Shown piece by piece: positions 8,472 through 17,289 of a stretch of DNA of 64,000 nt (the stretch's first letter is position 1; every line of letters starts with the position of its first letter). A program made the translations under genes and the position numbers. This stretch comes from Mycobacterium uberis (GTDB taxonomy: Bacteria > Actinomycetota > Actinomycetes > Mycobacteriales > Mycobacteriaceae). The notes beneath the pieces are model-generated. The model saw only the letters and a program-made list of their open reading frames with translations. It was not told where the DNA came from and did no database searches. The DNA lies in contig NZ_QAYL01000008.1 of the NCBI RefSeq assembly GCF_003408705.1, positions 1-64,000 on the forward strand. The letters are read 5' to 3'.

Positions 8472-9178
8472 ACGTAATCACCATCCATAAAGTGCGTCGG
8501 ACAATTGAGGTAGCGTAAGGTGAAAGGGCCTTGAATCGGGCTTGGTACGAGTGGTACATGTCGGTGCTGAATCGTTCGATCTGCAGTGGGCTCTGTGAGT
8601 CGGACAGGTCGGGGTCGACTCGACCGGTTACCGGGTCCTAGGAGACCAAGCTCATTGTCTTTGCTCGATGGTCGGGCTTGTTCACAAGTTTTCGGCTGCC
8701 CAGCCAAGCCGAGGTCCCTATGATGGTATTCGTTTGTGCTCTTGGTGCCAGGCATGTCGTGGGGATAGCGACCGCAAAACCTACGACGGCACTGGGAAAC
8801 TGAGTTGCCTCGGTCGCCAAGTCGTTTAGCGTGTCCTGCCAGTTCTTCTCGACGCTGTCGTGATTGTTCAGTGTCTTGCTGTCGAACGTGATTCGCGCTC
8901 CGTCCGGCTGGTAGCCCACATCGAAGTTCTGTGGCCACACGTCGCCGACTATTTGCACTGACCCAACTTCCACATAATCGGGCTGCGATGGCTGCAGCTG
9001 GCTGGCGGTGGGAACCGCGACCGGGATGTTACTGAGCATCATCGACAGTGCGCCTCGGACAGTCACGTCGATCAACGTGCCGGAGTCCATCTCGTCTTTC
9101 TTGGGAGAATTTCGAGCCGACGAGCCATTTTCGACCGAAAGCGGTGAGCTCATTTATGGGTAGGTTGATCTCTGGCAT
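8446..9178 (-). pseudogene. Decayed PD-(D/E)xK nuclease, probable restriction partner of MamA
   Basis: Starting at ATG 9178 one reads MPEINLPINELTAFGRKWLVG, then the frame shifts to MDSGTLIDVTVRGALSMML and stays open to a TAG at 8638-8640 that stands where a Trp (TGG) would fit (SLVS-stop-DPVTGR). It then remains open to 8446, ending IERFSTDMYHSYQARFKALSPY and a short tail. About 235 residues in all. The middle contains QPDGARITFDSKTLNN, which has the exact spacing PD-x6-DxK of PD-(D/E)xK nucleases. Its end overlaps or abuts the methyltransferase start, as in restriction-modification operons. The nuclease assignment is inference from motif and context; I do not recognise a named family. Confidence 0.65.
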
Positions 9179-9227
9179 CGGCTGCAAGACGGCCACAGGT
9201 GTGCAACCTAATGGCCGCAGTGTGGGT

Positions 9228-10568
9228 TCACTTGCGGAGCAGCAAGTCGGCTACTTCGACCGGCTCACGCAACCCGGCTGGTTCCTGGGCGTACCCGATT
9301 GCGATGACTCCTAACGGCTCCCAGTCGGTTGGCAGTTCGAGCTCGGCACGGACCAGGTCGGCGGCGAAGATCGTTGAGCCGATCCAGCAGCTCCCCAGCC
9401 CGCGCACTGCCAGCGCGACCAGCAGGGCTTGCACCGCTGCTCCGACGGCGACTGTGAACATGGTGTGCTCGGCACCAATGCGGGCGGCGTCGGGGTAGGT
9501 ATGTGCGCCGTCGGGAACCATGAAGGGAATGACGATCTGAGGTGCGTCGTAGAGGATCTGGCCACGCGCCATGCGCCGTGCTATCGCGTCAGCGGGCAAG
9601 GCGTCGCCGGCGAGGTCTAAGCGCCATTTGTTGGCCATCCGGTCCAGCAGCCGGGTCCGGATGGTTGGGGTCTGCAGCCACACAAACCGCACGGGCCGGG
9701 TGTGATGTGGGGTTGGGGCGGTAAGGGCCTCGGCCACGGCTGCTTCGATCAGCTCTGCTGCTACTGGCTCCTCGCTGAACTTGCGCACCGACCTGCGCAG
9801 TAGTTGTGCCTGCTGGCGACCCAATTCGAGGGCTTCGGCGGTACCGAGCCAGAACAGGTCGTCGGTGCTGCCTCGTAGCAGGTGCCGGGCGGTCGAGCCG
9901 TCTTCAGTTGGGTTGAGGCCGCGCACCACGGCCACCGGTATAGCGGTCAATTTGCCCTTGAGCAGATCGGCGGCGGCTGCGACCTCGTCGGCCACCGCTA
10001 TCTCGGTGACCAGTAACTCGTTGCCGTAACGGTCGACAGCACCCGCATAGTTGTGCAACACAGCTAAACCGGCCGCGCCGACCGCGACGTCGGTTTGGCC
10101 GTGGCGCCAAGCGCGGCCCATCGTGTCGGTGATGACTACGGCGATGTTGATACCGAGCCGCTCGCGTAACCCAGTGCGCAGCACCGCGGCGCTGGCGTCG
10201 GGATCGACAGGTAGCAGCGCAAGTTCGCCTCGGCCAACGTTGGATCCGTCCACGCCGGCGGCAGCTTGCACCAACCCGATCCTGTTCTCAGTGATCAAGG
10301 TTTGGCCTTTGCGTGCCAGCACGCGCACCGTCTCATCGTCGACCAGCTTGCGACGCAGTTTATCTCGGGCTTGGGCATCCTTGGGCGCCGGGACCAACCG
10401 ACCCTCACACTTGGATACTACTTTGCTAGTGACCACTACGACGTCGCCGTCGCGCAGCCACGGCGCGGTCGCGGCGATGACGGTACTCAGATCGTCGCCG
10501 GGCCGGAATTCGGGAAGCCCGGCGACAGGAAGGATTTCGATCGTCGAGGCGGTGCCGTGCTCGGTCAC
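9228..10568 (-). CDS. fbiB: Coenzyme F420:L-glutamate ligase / dehydro-F420 reductase FbiB
   Basis: A 446-residue two-domain enzyme. The N-terminal half (about residues 1 to 245) is the CofE-type gamma-glutamyl ligase that adds the polyglutamate tail to F420-0 using GTP, with conserved stretches such as [14 protein letters not shown] and [19 protein letters not shown]. The C-terminal half (about 255 to 446) is an FMN-binding nitroreductase-like domain that reduces the dehydro precursor, recognisable by [12 protein letters not shown] and [11 protein letters not shown]. It overlaps fbiA by 4 bp (stop/start ATGA type), so both form an operon. F420 serves redox enzymes of mycobacteria, including mycolate and stress metabolism. 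Confidence 0.95.
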   Translation of the reverse strand: MTEHGTASTIEILPVAGLPEFRPGDDLSTVIAATAPWLRDGDVVVVTSKVVSKCEGRLVPAPKDAQARDKLRRKLVDDETVRVLARKGQTLITENRIGLVQAAAGVDGSNVGRGELALLPVDPDASAAVLRTGLRERLGINIAVVITDTMGRAWRHGQTDVAVGAAGLAVLHNYAGAVDRYGNELLVTEIAVADEVAAAADLLKGKLTAIPVAVVRGLNPTEDGSTARHLLRGSTDDLFWLGTAEALELGRQQAQLLRRSVRKFSEEPVAAELIEAAVAEALTAPTPHHTRPVRFVWLQTPTIRTRLLDRMANKWRLDLAGDALPADAIARRMARGQILYDAPQIVIPFMVPDGAHTYPDAARIGAEHTMFTVAVGAAVQALLVALAVRGLGSCWIGSTIFAADLVRAELELPTDWEPLGVIAIGYAQEPAGLREPVEVADLLLRK

Positions 10569-11566
10569 GTTGCCACGCCCGCGAGCTCTAAACCGGCGCT
10601 TACCATGTCAGCTGTTGCCTTCGGGTCGCGCATCAGCAGCGGTATCGATCGCACTGTGACCCCATCGATTTCGGCGCGGTCGTCTTCGTGTACCAACCAG
10701 CAGTCCAGAATACCGGTGGCGCAGCGCGCCCCATAATGCTGGCCTACTGCCGCTGCGGTGCACTGCACTCCGATCACTGCGAGACATTCGTCGGCCATGC
10801 CGCGCAACGGCTTTCCACCAATGATTGGCGAGTAGCCGACGACCGGGGCTGTAGCTGCTCGAAGTGTACCGCGAATACCGGGGATGGCCAGGATGGCGCC
10901 GATACTTACCACTGGATTCGACGGTGCCACCAAAATGATGTCGGCGTCAGCAATGGCTGTTACCACTTCAGTTGTGACGCTGGCTTTTTCCGCTCCAATA
11001 TAAGCGAAGCTATGTGTGGGAACCTGGGTGCGGTAGCGCACCCACCACTCCTGAAAGTGGATCATGCGCCGGCTCTCATCGATCGGATCAGTGATCACTA
11101 CGTGGGTTTCGCAACGGTCGTCACTGGCCGGCACCAACCGTGCGCCCGGCTGCCAGCGGTTACACAGTGCTGTGGTGATCTCTGACAGTGGGTAGCCGGC
11201 ATTCAACATCTGGGTGCGCACCAAGTGAGTGGCCAGATCGCGGTCGCCGAGTTCGAACCAGTCCGGCTGCACGCCGTACCGCGCGAGTTCCTCCTTGGCG
11301 TGCCAGGTTTCGTTGCACTGGCCCCAGCCTCTCTGCGGGTCGACCCCAACACCCAAAGTATACATGCATGTGTCCAGATCCGGGCAGACACGCAGCCCGT
11401 GCATCCAGGCGTCGTCGCCGATATTGACGACGGCGGTTAGCTCGTGATCTGCTGCTGAGGTATTTGGGCATTGCTGTGGGCCAAATTGACCCAGGCCGAG
11501 CAACTGTTGAATCCCCAGCAAGAAGCGGGCACCGCCTGATCCACCAACAAGAACCGTGACCTTCAC
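10565..11566 (-). CDS. fbiA: 2-phospho-L-lactate / phosphoenolpyruvyl transferase FbiA (F420 synthesis)
   Basis: A 333-residue CofD-family protein. It joins the LPPG/EPPG donor to the deazaflavin FO to make (dehydro-)F420-0, the substrate of FbiB. The N-terminal glycine-rich motif VGGSGGAR (residues 7-14) and the [11 protein letters not shown] stretch typical of the family are visible; length equals the family norm. ATG 11566 begins directly at the conserved [11 protein letters not shown]. Divergently transcribed from whiB2 across a 380-bp intergenic region. Confidence 0.95.
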   Translation of the reverse strand: MKVTVLVGGSGGARFLLGIQQLLGLGQFGPQQCPNTSAADHELTAVVNIGDDAWMHGLRVCPDLDTCMYTLGVGVDPQRGWGQCNETWHAKEELARYGVQPDWFELGDRDLATHLVRTQMLNAGYPLSEITTALCNRWQPGARLVPASDDRCETHVVITDPIDESRRMIHFQEWWVRYRTQVPTHSFAYIGAEKASVTTEVVTAIADADIILVAPSNPVVSIGAILAIPGIRGTLRAATAPVVGYSPIIGGKPLRGMADECLAVIGVQCTAAAVGQHYGARCATGILDCWLVHEDDRAEIDGVTVRSIPLLMRDPKATADMVSAGLELAGVAT

Positions 11567-11946
11567 GCCGCATGACAGTACCGCCCGGCTCGTCGCCCGC
11601 TTGTGGGGGTAGAGTCGGGGGATTAAGCCGAACCCTTAGCGCCTCTAGAGAACTAGGGAAGTGAGGAAAGGGTTTTGTGCAGAGTTTGTGGTTAGACGCG
11701 CTTGACACGCCGAGGGTCGACAGCAACAGAAACGCCGAAATTCGATCACAAGATGGTATGGAATTTTGTGGCCATGCTTGACCTGACAGGTTAACCCGTG
11801 TCTAATCACATTAGTGTCATTTCACGGTTGGCTGGCCGGTCCCGGTGTCGCAGGCCGGGATTCGATCACTTGTTCGAATTGTCTGTACATTACATACAGT
11901 TGGGTAAAGATCACCCCCAATCACACGGTGAGGAGGCGGATGACGC
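11567..11946. promoter_or_regulatory. Divergent promoter region fbiA / whiB2
   Basis: 380 bp without a gene between the start codons of fbiA (left) and whiB2 (right). It contains the inverted repeat CTGTA-N7-TACAG at 11883-11899 and a shorter one, CTAAT-N3-ATTAG, near 11801-11813. A strong ribosome-binding sequence AGGAGG at 11931-11936 sits ten bases before the whiB2 ATG. The region must hold both promoters; the inverted repeats are candidate operators, but I cannot name a regulator. Confidence 0.5.
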
Positions 11947-12309
11947 ATGTCCTATGAGCACCTTCGGGGCGTAATGGGAAGCACACCGCACACCACGTCC
12001 GGCGTGGCGCAGACAGCGGTCGCCCGGCCGTATTTGAGCTTGGTTCCTGAAGCACTAGCTGGATTTGAAGCCGAACTTGAGTCAGAGCCAAGTGATCAAT
12101 GGCAAGACCGCGCACTTTGTGCGCAAACGGATCCCGAGGCTTTCTTTCCTGAAAAGGGTGGTTCCACGCGCGAGGCTAAGAAGATCTGCCTGGGCTGCGA
12201 AGTGCGCTACGAGTGCCTGGAATACGCCCTGGCACATGACGAGCGCTTCGGCATCTGGGGCGGTCTTTCCGAGCGCGAACGTCGCCGCCTCAAGCGTGGT
12301 GTTATCTGA
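11947..12309 (+). CDS. whiB2: WhiB2 (WhmD) iron-sulfur transcription regulator of cell division
   Basis: A 120-residue Wbl protein with the four cluster cysteines C58, C81, C84 and C90 (pattern C-x22-C-x2-C-x5-C), the GIWGG turn at 102-106 and the basic C-terminal tail SERERRRLKRGVI. WhiB2/WhmD carries a redox- and NO-sensitive [4Fe-4S] cluster, binds sigma-A and is needed for septation in mycobacteria. The ATG at 11947 gives an N-terminus MSYE like that of M. smegmatis WhmD and is placed ten bases after AGGAGG; the start used for the shorter M. tuberculosis entry would lie about 30 codons further in. Confidence 0.95.
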   Translation: MSYEHLRGVMGSTPHTTSGVAQTAVARPYLSLVPEALAGFEAELESEPSDQWQDRALCAQTDPEAFFPEKGGSTREAKKICLGCEVRYECLEYALAHDERFGIWGGLSERERRRLKRGVI

Positions 12310-12337
12310 CTGGAGGGGCTGCATCAGGGCCGGCGAC

Positions 12338-12760
12338 TCAGTCGCTGTCGATCGTCGGGTCGATGACTGAAGGTTCGACGTCTAAATAAATCGCCACCTG
12401 AGCCACCAGAATATCGTGCAACAATCCACCAAGTTCGACGGTGTCGTGGGCCCGCCGCTCGATCGGTTTGCGAAACAGGACAATTCGCGCCCTCGTGGCA
12501 TTACCGCGAATGTCGACGCCAGCGGGGATCAGCCGGGCGAGCGCGATTGGCCCGTCGGCGATGACCTCGGGTGGCCACTGAGCGTTTTCCGGGTCCCGGG
12601 CGGCGATGCGGGGGATTTCGTCGACCGCGACGTCGAGCTTCGACACACGCCCATGCCAGCGTCTCTCGATAGGTTCGTAGGCCTCCAACACCGCCATGTC
12701 GAACCGCTCAGCCCGGCTACGCCATCCCGGTACTGTTGGCGGCAACAGCGGACCGCGGAT
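12338..12760 (-). CDS. Zincin-like metallopeptidase-family protein (Rv3259 homologue), unusual start
   Basis: About 140 residues matching M. tuberculosis Rv3259 along its whole length, from RGPLLPPTVPGWRSRAERF to SVIDPTIDSD. The family (PF06262-like) normally carries HExxH, but here the corresponding stretch is LLHDILVAQVAIY, so zinc catalysis is unlikely. At the place where the orthologue starts there is ATC, not ATG or GTG (codon at 12758-12760). The nearest in-frame alternatives are GTG at 12856 and ATG at 13138, neither with a good ribosome-binding site. Either a near-cognate start or an upstream extension is used, or the gene has lost its start. Convergent with whiB2, divergent from the DUF3499 gene. 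Confidence 0.7.
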   Translation of the reverse strand: MRGPLLPPTVPGWRSRAERFDMAVLEAYEPIERRWHGRVSKLDVAVDEIPRIAARDPENAQWPPEVIADGPIALARLIPAGVDIRGNATRARIVLFRKPIERRAHDTVELGGLLHDILVAQVAIYLDVEPSVIDPTIDSD

Positions 12761-12946
12761 GTCTCGGCCTCTTCTCGCGGCTCGACGTACCGGGGACCGG
12801 CGCGACCACCGACCGTGTCGCGAGGAGCTGGGCGAATCGCTGCAGGAATTACTCACTGGGCTGATGGTAACGGTTAAACATCCCGCGCCGAACGGATGCG
12901 CGTGTCCGGTGCTTCGGCGGCGTTTTCGCACGATAGCCTTGCGGTC

Positions 12947-13393
12947 GTGAACGTTCCCCGTCGCTGCTGCCGGCCCGGGTGTCCGCACTATGCTGTGGCG
13001 ACGTTGACGTTCGTCTACTCGGACTCGACGGCGGTGGTAGGTCCGCTCGCTACTGTGCGAGAGCCGCATTCGTGGGATCTGTGCGTCGACCATGCCGCCC
13101 GTATCACGGCACCGCGTGGCTGGGAACTCGTGCGCCATGCCGGACCACTGCCCAGCAATCCTGACGAGGACGACCTGGTTGCGTTGGCTGATGCGGTACG
13201 TGAAAGCCCAGGCGGCGCAGACCGGCCTTACGGGAGCGGAACCAGGACACCGCTAGGCGACTTGACAGATCCCCATCTGCAGCCTGCAGGAGCTCATGCC
13301 ACCGCGCCCAGTGGTGGTCTGCTCGCGCCACCTGAGCTTCGTTCCGGACGGCGACGCGGACATCTGCGAGTGTTGCCTGACCCCTCCGACTAG
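12947..13393 (+). CDS. DUF3499 protein (Rv3258c homologue)
   Basis: 148 residues from GTG 12947. The N-terminal half is a probable small zinc-ribbon fold: RRCCRPGCPHYAVATLTFVY with cysteines at residues 6, 7 and 11, and LCVDHA at about 51-56, giving a CxxxC plus CxxH set of ligands. The C-terminal half is Pro/Gly-rich and less conserved, ending GRRRGHLRVLPDPSD. DUF3499 is restricted to actinobacteria and its function is unknown. It precedes pmmA by 111 bp in the same direction, so it may share its transcript. Confidence 0.88.
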   Translation: MNVPRRCCRPGCPHYAVATLTFVYSDSTAVVGPLATVREPHSWDLCVDHAARITAPRGWELVRHAGPLPSNPDEDDLVALADAVRESPGGADRPYGSGTRTPLGDLTDPHLQPAGAHATAPSGGLLAPPELRSGRRRGHLRVLPDPSD

Positions 13394-13504
13394 TTCGGAT
13401 TAGCAACCGGCTATCCATTAATACTATATCTATGCCGTTCCTGCCCGCGTCTGTGTTGGGCCGATAGGCTGGCGCCAAGAGTCCCCGTCATCAGGAGGCC
13501 CCGC

Positions 13505-14911
13505 ATGTCTTGGTCCGCCGCGGCTGTCCACCGTGTCGTCAAGGCATATGACGTACGCGGTCTAGTTGGTAAAGAAATAAATGAGTCGTTGAGCGCCGAT
13601 CTCGGTGCGGCATTTGCGAGGTTGATGCGCGCTGAGGGTGCCCGGCAAGTAGCTCTCGGCTACGACATGCGTGACAGTTCGCCGGCGCTGGCCGCGGCTT
13701 TTGCGGCGGGGGTAACCGGTCAAGGCCTTGATGTGGTGTGGATTGGCCTGTCCTCTACCGACCAGCTGTATTTTGCCGCGGGATTGCTGGATTGCCCGGG
13801 TGCGATGTTTACCGCGAGTCACAATCCAGCAGCCTACAATGGCATCAAGCTGTGTCGTGCGGGTGCCAAACCGATCGGTGCAGATACTGGGTTGGCTGTC
13901 ATCCGCGACGATGTGATCGCCGGGGTTGCACCATATTCGCCTTCCCAAGGGCGACCCGGAACTATTGCTGATCGCGATGTGCTGGCCGATTACGGGGCGT
14001 TTTTGCGGTCATTGGTGAACACCGTTGGATGGCGTCCATTGCGGGTCGCCGTGGATGCCGGCAACGGCATGGCCGGTCACACGACGCTCGCTGTGCTCGG
14101 CGCCATTGATTCGATCACTTTGTTGCCGTTGTACTTCGAGCTAGACGGCTCGTTTCCGAATCACGAGGCCAACCCGCTGGATCCGGCGAACCTGGTGGAT
14201 CTGCAGGCCTATGTGCGTGACACCGGCGCCGATATCGGACTGGCCTTCGACGGGGATGCCGACCGGTGCTTCGTGGTCGACGAACGTGGCTCGCCGGTTT
14301 CGCCGTCGACGGTAACCAGCTTGGTGGCTGTTCGTGAGCTCAACCGGGAGATCGGTGCTACGGTCATACACAACGTGATCACCTCCCGTGCGGTGCCCGA
14401 ACTGGTCAGCGAGCGCGGTGGCACGCCGTTGCGTTCAAGGGTCGGGCACTCCTATATCAAGGAGCTGATGGCTGAAACCGGCGCGATTTTCGGTGGTGAG
14501 CATTCGGCACATTACTACTTCCGTGACTTTTGGGGGGCCGACTCCGGGATGTTGGCCGCGCTTTATGTGCTGGCCGCTCTCGGTGAGCAGCAACGGCCGC
14601 TCTCGGAGCTGACCGCCGACTACCAACGCTACGAATCGTCCGGTGAGATCAACTTCACCGTAGCGGACGCGCCGAGCTGTGTGGACGCCGTGGTGGAGTT
14701 TTTCGATAGCAGGATTCACTCGATCGATCACTTGGATGGGGTGACAGTAGATTTGGGCGGCGGCAGCTGGTTTAACCTGCGCAGCTCCAACACCGAGCCG
14801 TTGTTGCGGCTCAATGTGGAGGGCTGCAGTACCGAAGGTGTAGACATGGTGGTAGCCCAGGTCAGTGCTCAAATCGCTGCCCACATCCCGGGCTCACAGG
14901 CGGAACCGTGA
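13505..14911 (+). CDS. pmmA: Phosphomannomutase / phosphoglucomutase
   Basis: Converts mannose-6-phosphate to mannose-1-phosphate. A 468-residue alpha-D-phosphohexomutase with the phosphoserine loop TASHNP (residues 103-108, Ser105), the Mg-binding loop DGDADR (249-254), the sugar-specificity loop GGEHSAH near 335 and the phosphate-binding loop SSNTEPLLRLN near 425. Orthologue of Rv3257c. The ATG at 13505 follows AGGAGG closely. Its stop overlaps the start of the TobH-like gene by 4 bp, and manA follows, so the three make a mannose-activation operon feeding the GDP-mannose enzyme at 5173-6249. Confidence 0.95.
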   Translation: MSWSAAAVHRVVKAYDVRGLVGKEINESLSADLGAAFARLMRAEGARQVALGYDMRDSSPALAAAFAAGVTGQGLDVVWIGLSSTDQLYFAAGLLDCPGAMFTASHNPAAYNGIKLCRAGAKPIGADTGLAVIRDDVIAGVAPYSPSQGRPGTIADRDVLADYGAFLRSLVNTVGWRPLRVAVDAGNGMAGHTTLAVLGAIDSITLLPLYFELDGSFPNHEANPLDPANLVDLQAYVRDTGADIGLAFDGDADRCFVVDERGSPVSPSTVTSLVAVRELNREIGATVIHNVITSRAVPELVSERGGTPLRSRVGHSYIKELMAETGAIFGGEHSAHYYFRDFWGADSGMLAALYVLAALGEQQRPLSELTADYQRYESSGEINFTVADAPSCVDAVVEFFDSRIHSIDHLDGVTVDLGGGSWFNLRSSNTEPLLRLNVEGCSTEGVDMVVAQVSAQIAAHIPGSQAEP

Positions 14912-15993
14912 ACGCCACTCGATTTATCGACCTTGAAGACACTGAGGGCTTGATTGCTGCCGATCGGGACGGCTTGTTGCGGGCCGCGTCGTCGGCCGGC
15001 GCGCAAGTGCGCGCTATCGCTGCTGCGGCCGATGAAGGTGCGTTGGAGCCGCTACGCGCTAACGACCGTCCACGCACCGTGATCTGGGTGGCCGGCCGCG
15101 GTACCGCGGAGACGGCTGGGTCTATGTTGGCCGCGACCTCCAGTGCGGCCGCCGAGCCGATCGTCGTCGCTGGCGAGCTCCCGCCTTGGGTCGGACCGCT
15201 TGATGTGTTGATCGTTGCGGGCGATGACCCCGGCGATCCGGCACTGGTCGGTGCTGCCGCGATCGCGGTGCGCCGTGGTGCGCGGGTGGTCGTGGCAGCA
15301 CCGTACGAGGGGCCACTCCGTGACGCGACGGCCGGTCGTGTCGCGGTGCTCGAGCCGCGACTGCGGGTTCCCGACGAATTTGGATTGTGCCGGTACCTGG
15401 CTGCGGGCTTGGCCGCATTGCACAATGTGGACCCCAGGCTACACCTCGATTTGGCGATGCTTGCCGACGAGTTAGACGCCGAAGCGCTACGCAATAGCGT
15501 CGGCTACGAGGTCTTTACCAATCCTGCCAAGACACTAGCCGCGCGCGTGTCTGGTCGTCGGGTGGCGTTAGCGGGCGATGGTGCTGCGACGCTGGCGTTG
15601 GCTCGGCATGGCAGTTCGGTACTGCTGCGGATTGCGCACCAGGTGGTATCCGCCACCGGGTTCTCGGACGCTGTTGTGGCGGTACGTGCCTTGGCCGGTA
15701 CTGCCGACTATGCTCCTGCCTCGGTGAATGCTCTCTTTCACGACGAACAGATCGATGGACCGCTACCCGAGCGACTACGGGTGTTGGCGTTCACTTTGGC
15801 TAGCGAGCGGACCGTGGTGGCCGCCCAGGTCGCTGGGATCGACGACGTCTACCTAGTCGCAGCTGAGGATGTGCCAGACAAGCCCAACGGCTTGGCCAAG
15901 TTGCCGGCGCCGAGTAGCGCCGAGCAGCAATTGGCAATATTGGCTCTTCGGCTCGAGATGGCCGCTGTTTACTTGCGATTGGTCCGAGGATAG
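14908..15993 (+). CDS. TobH/SIS-like phosphosugar isomerase-family protein (Rv3256c homologue)
   Basis: A 361-residue Ala/Val-rich protein matching Rv3256c of M. tuberculosis, a TobH-type member of the bifunctional phosphoglucose/phosphomannose isomerase superfamily. Alternating beta-strand/helix pattern with VIWVAGRGTAETAG (about residues 57-70) as the first sugar-phosphate loop and DVLIVAGDDPGD (about 98-109) following. Whether it is catalytically active is not established. GTG/ATG overlap with pmmA (4 bp) and 8-bp spacing to manA place it firmly in the mannose operon, so a role in hexose-phosphate supply is a reasonable inference. Confidence 0.85.
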   Translation: MNATRFIDLEDTEGLIAADRDGLLRAASSAGAQVRAIAAAADEGALEPLRANDRPRTVIWVAGRGTAETAGSMLAATSSAAAEPIVVAGELPPWVGPLDVLIVAGDDPGDPALVGAAAIAVRRGARVVVAAPYEGPLRDATAGRVAVLEPRLRVPDEFGLCRYLAAGLAALHNVDPRLHLDLAMLADELDAEALRNSVGYEVFTNPAKTLAARVSGRRVALAGDGAATLALARHGSSVLLRIAHQVVSATGFSDAVVAVRALAGTADYAPASVNALFHDEQIDGPLPERLRVLAFTLASERTVVAAQVAGIDDVYLVAAEDVPDKPNGLAKLPAPSSAEQQLAILALRLEMAAVYLRLVRG

Positions 15994-16001
15994 CATAGGA
16001 A

Positions 16002-17234
16002 GTGGAACTGCTACGCGGAGCGTTGCGGACATACGCGTGGGGATCGCGGACCGCTATCGCCGAATTCACTGGGCGACCTGTGCCGGCTGCTCACCCCGAA
16101 GCTGAGCTCTGGTTCGGTGCGCACCCCGGTGACCCGGCTTGGCTACAAGCAGCGAACGGTGAAACCTCTTTACTGGCGGCTCTGGTCGCTGATCCGGAGG
16201 GACAGCTCGGCGCCGTGTCACGCGCCCGATTCGGTGATGTGCTGCCGTTCTTGGTTAAGGTGCTGGCGGCTGACGAACCGCTGTCGTTGCAGGCCCATCC
16301 GAGCACCGAGCAGGCGGTCGAGGGTTATCTACGCGAAGAACATCTGGCCATTCCGGTGTTCTCGTCGGAGCGTAACTACCGTGATACAAGCCACAAGCCG
16401 GAGTTGTTGGTGGCGCTGCAGTCATTCGAGGCGCTGGCTGGATTTCGCCAGGCGTCATGCACTGCCGAGCTGCTTATGGCGTTAGCGGTCTCCGACCTCG
16501 ATCCGTTTATCCATTTGCTGAGCGATCAGTCTGACGCCGACGGTCTGCGTGCGCTGTTCACCACTTGGATCACCGCACCCCAGCCTGACATTGACGTGCT
16601 GGTACCTGCCGTGCTGGAGGGTGCCATCGCCTACGTCAGCTCCGGCGCAACGGAGTTCCTGCCGGAAGTCAAGACGGTGATGGAGCTTGGCGAGCGCTAT
16701 CCCGGCGACGCCGGCGTGCTGGCGTCGTTGTTGCTCAACCGCATCACCCTCGCTCCCGGAGAAGCCATCTTCTTGCCGGCTGGCAATTTGCATGCCTATC
16801 TGCGAGGGGTCGGTGTGGAGGTAATGGCTAACTCGGACAATGTGTTACGAGGAGGCCTCACCCCCAAGTATGTCGATGTGCCCGAGCTGTTGCGGGTGCT
16901 GGACTTCACCCCTACCCCTGAGGCTGCGCTGCGTCCCCCGACTCGCTGCGAGGGTTTCGCGGTGGTATACGAAACTCCGACCGATGAGTTCGAGGTCGCG
17001 CTACTGGCACTCGACGGCGATTATCTGGGGCACGAGGTCGACGCGTCACGCCACGATGTGTTGCAAGGCCCGCAGATCTTGTTGTGCATTGAGGGTGCGA
17101 CAACGGTGCACGGCAAAGCCCAGTCACTCACCATTGAACGCGGTATGGCGGTCTGGGTGGCAGCCGACGACGGCCCGATTCGGCTGGTCGCGCATAAACC
17201 TGCCAAGCTGTTCAGAGTGACCGTCGGTTTATGA
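16002..17234 (+). CDS. manA: Mannose-6-phosphate isomerase, class I
   Basis: Interconverts fructose-6-phosphate and mannose-6-phosphate, the entry step to GDP-mannose. 410 residues, cupin fold; zinc-site motifs LQAHPS (about residues 97-102) and SHKPELLVAL (about 129-138), plus the signature LPAGNLHAYLRGVGVEVMANSDN near 260. GTG 16002 is chosen because the conserved start ELLRGALRTYAWGSR follows; GGAA lies four to seven bases upstream. It ends the pmmA, TobH-like, manA operon; downstream lies a pseudogene on the opposite strand. Confidence 0.94.
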   Translation: MELLRGALRTYAWGSRTAIAEFTGRPVPAAHPEAELWFGAHPGDPAWLQAANGETSLLAALVADPEGQLGAVSRARFGDVLPFLVKVLAADEPLSLQAHPSTEQAVEGYLREEHLAIPVFSSERNYRDTSHKPELLVALQSFEALAGFRQASCTAELLMALAVSDLDPFIHLLSDQSDADGLRALFTTWITAPQPDIDVLVPAVLEGAIAYVSSGATEFLPEVKTVMELGERYPGDAGVLASLLLNRITLAPGEAIFLPAGNLHAYLRGVGVEVMANSDNVLRGGLTPKYVDVPELLRVLDFTPTPEAALRPPTRCEGFAVVYETPTDEFEVALLALDGDYLGHEVDASRHDVLQGPQILLCIEGATTVHGKAQSLTIERGMAVWVAADDGPIRLVAHKPAKLFRVTVGL

Positions 17235-17289
17235 TGGCCTGCCAGCGCTCGCGTAGCTGCAGCCGCAGGTTGTGAACGCTGACGCGACC

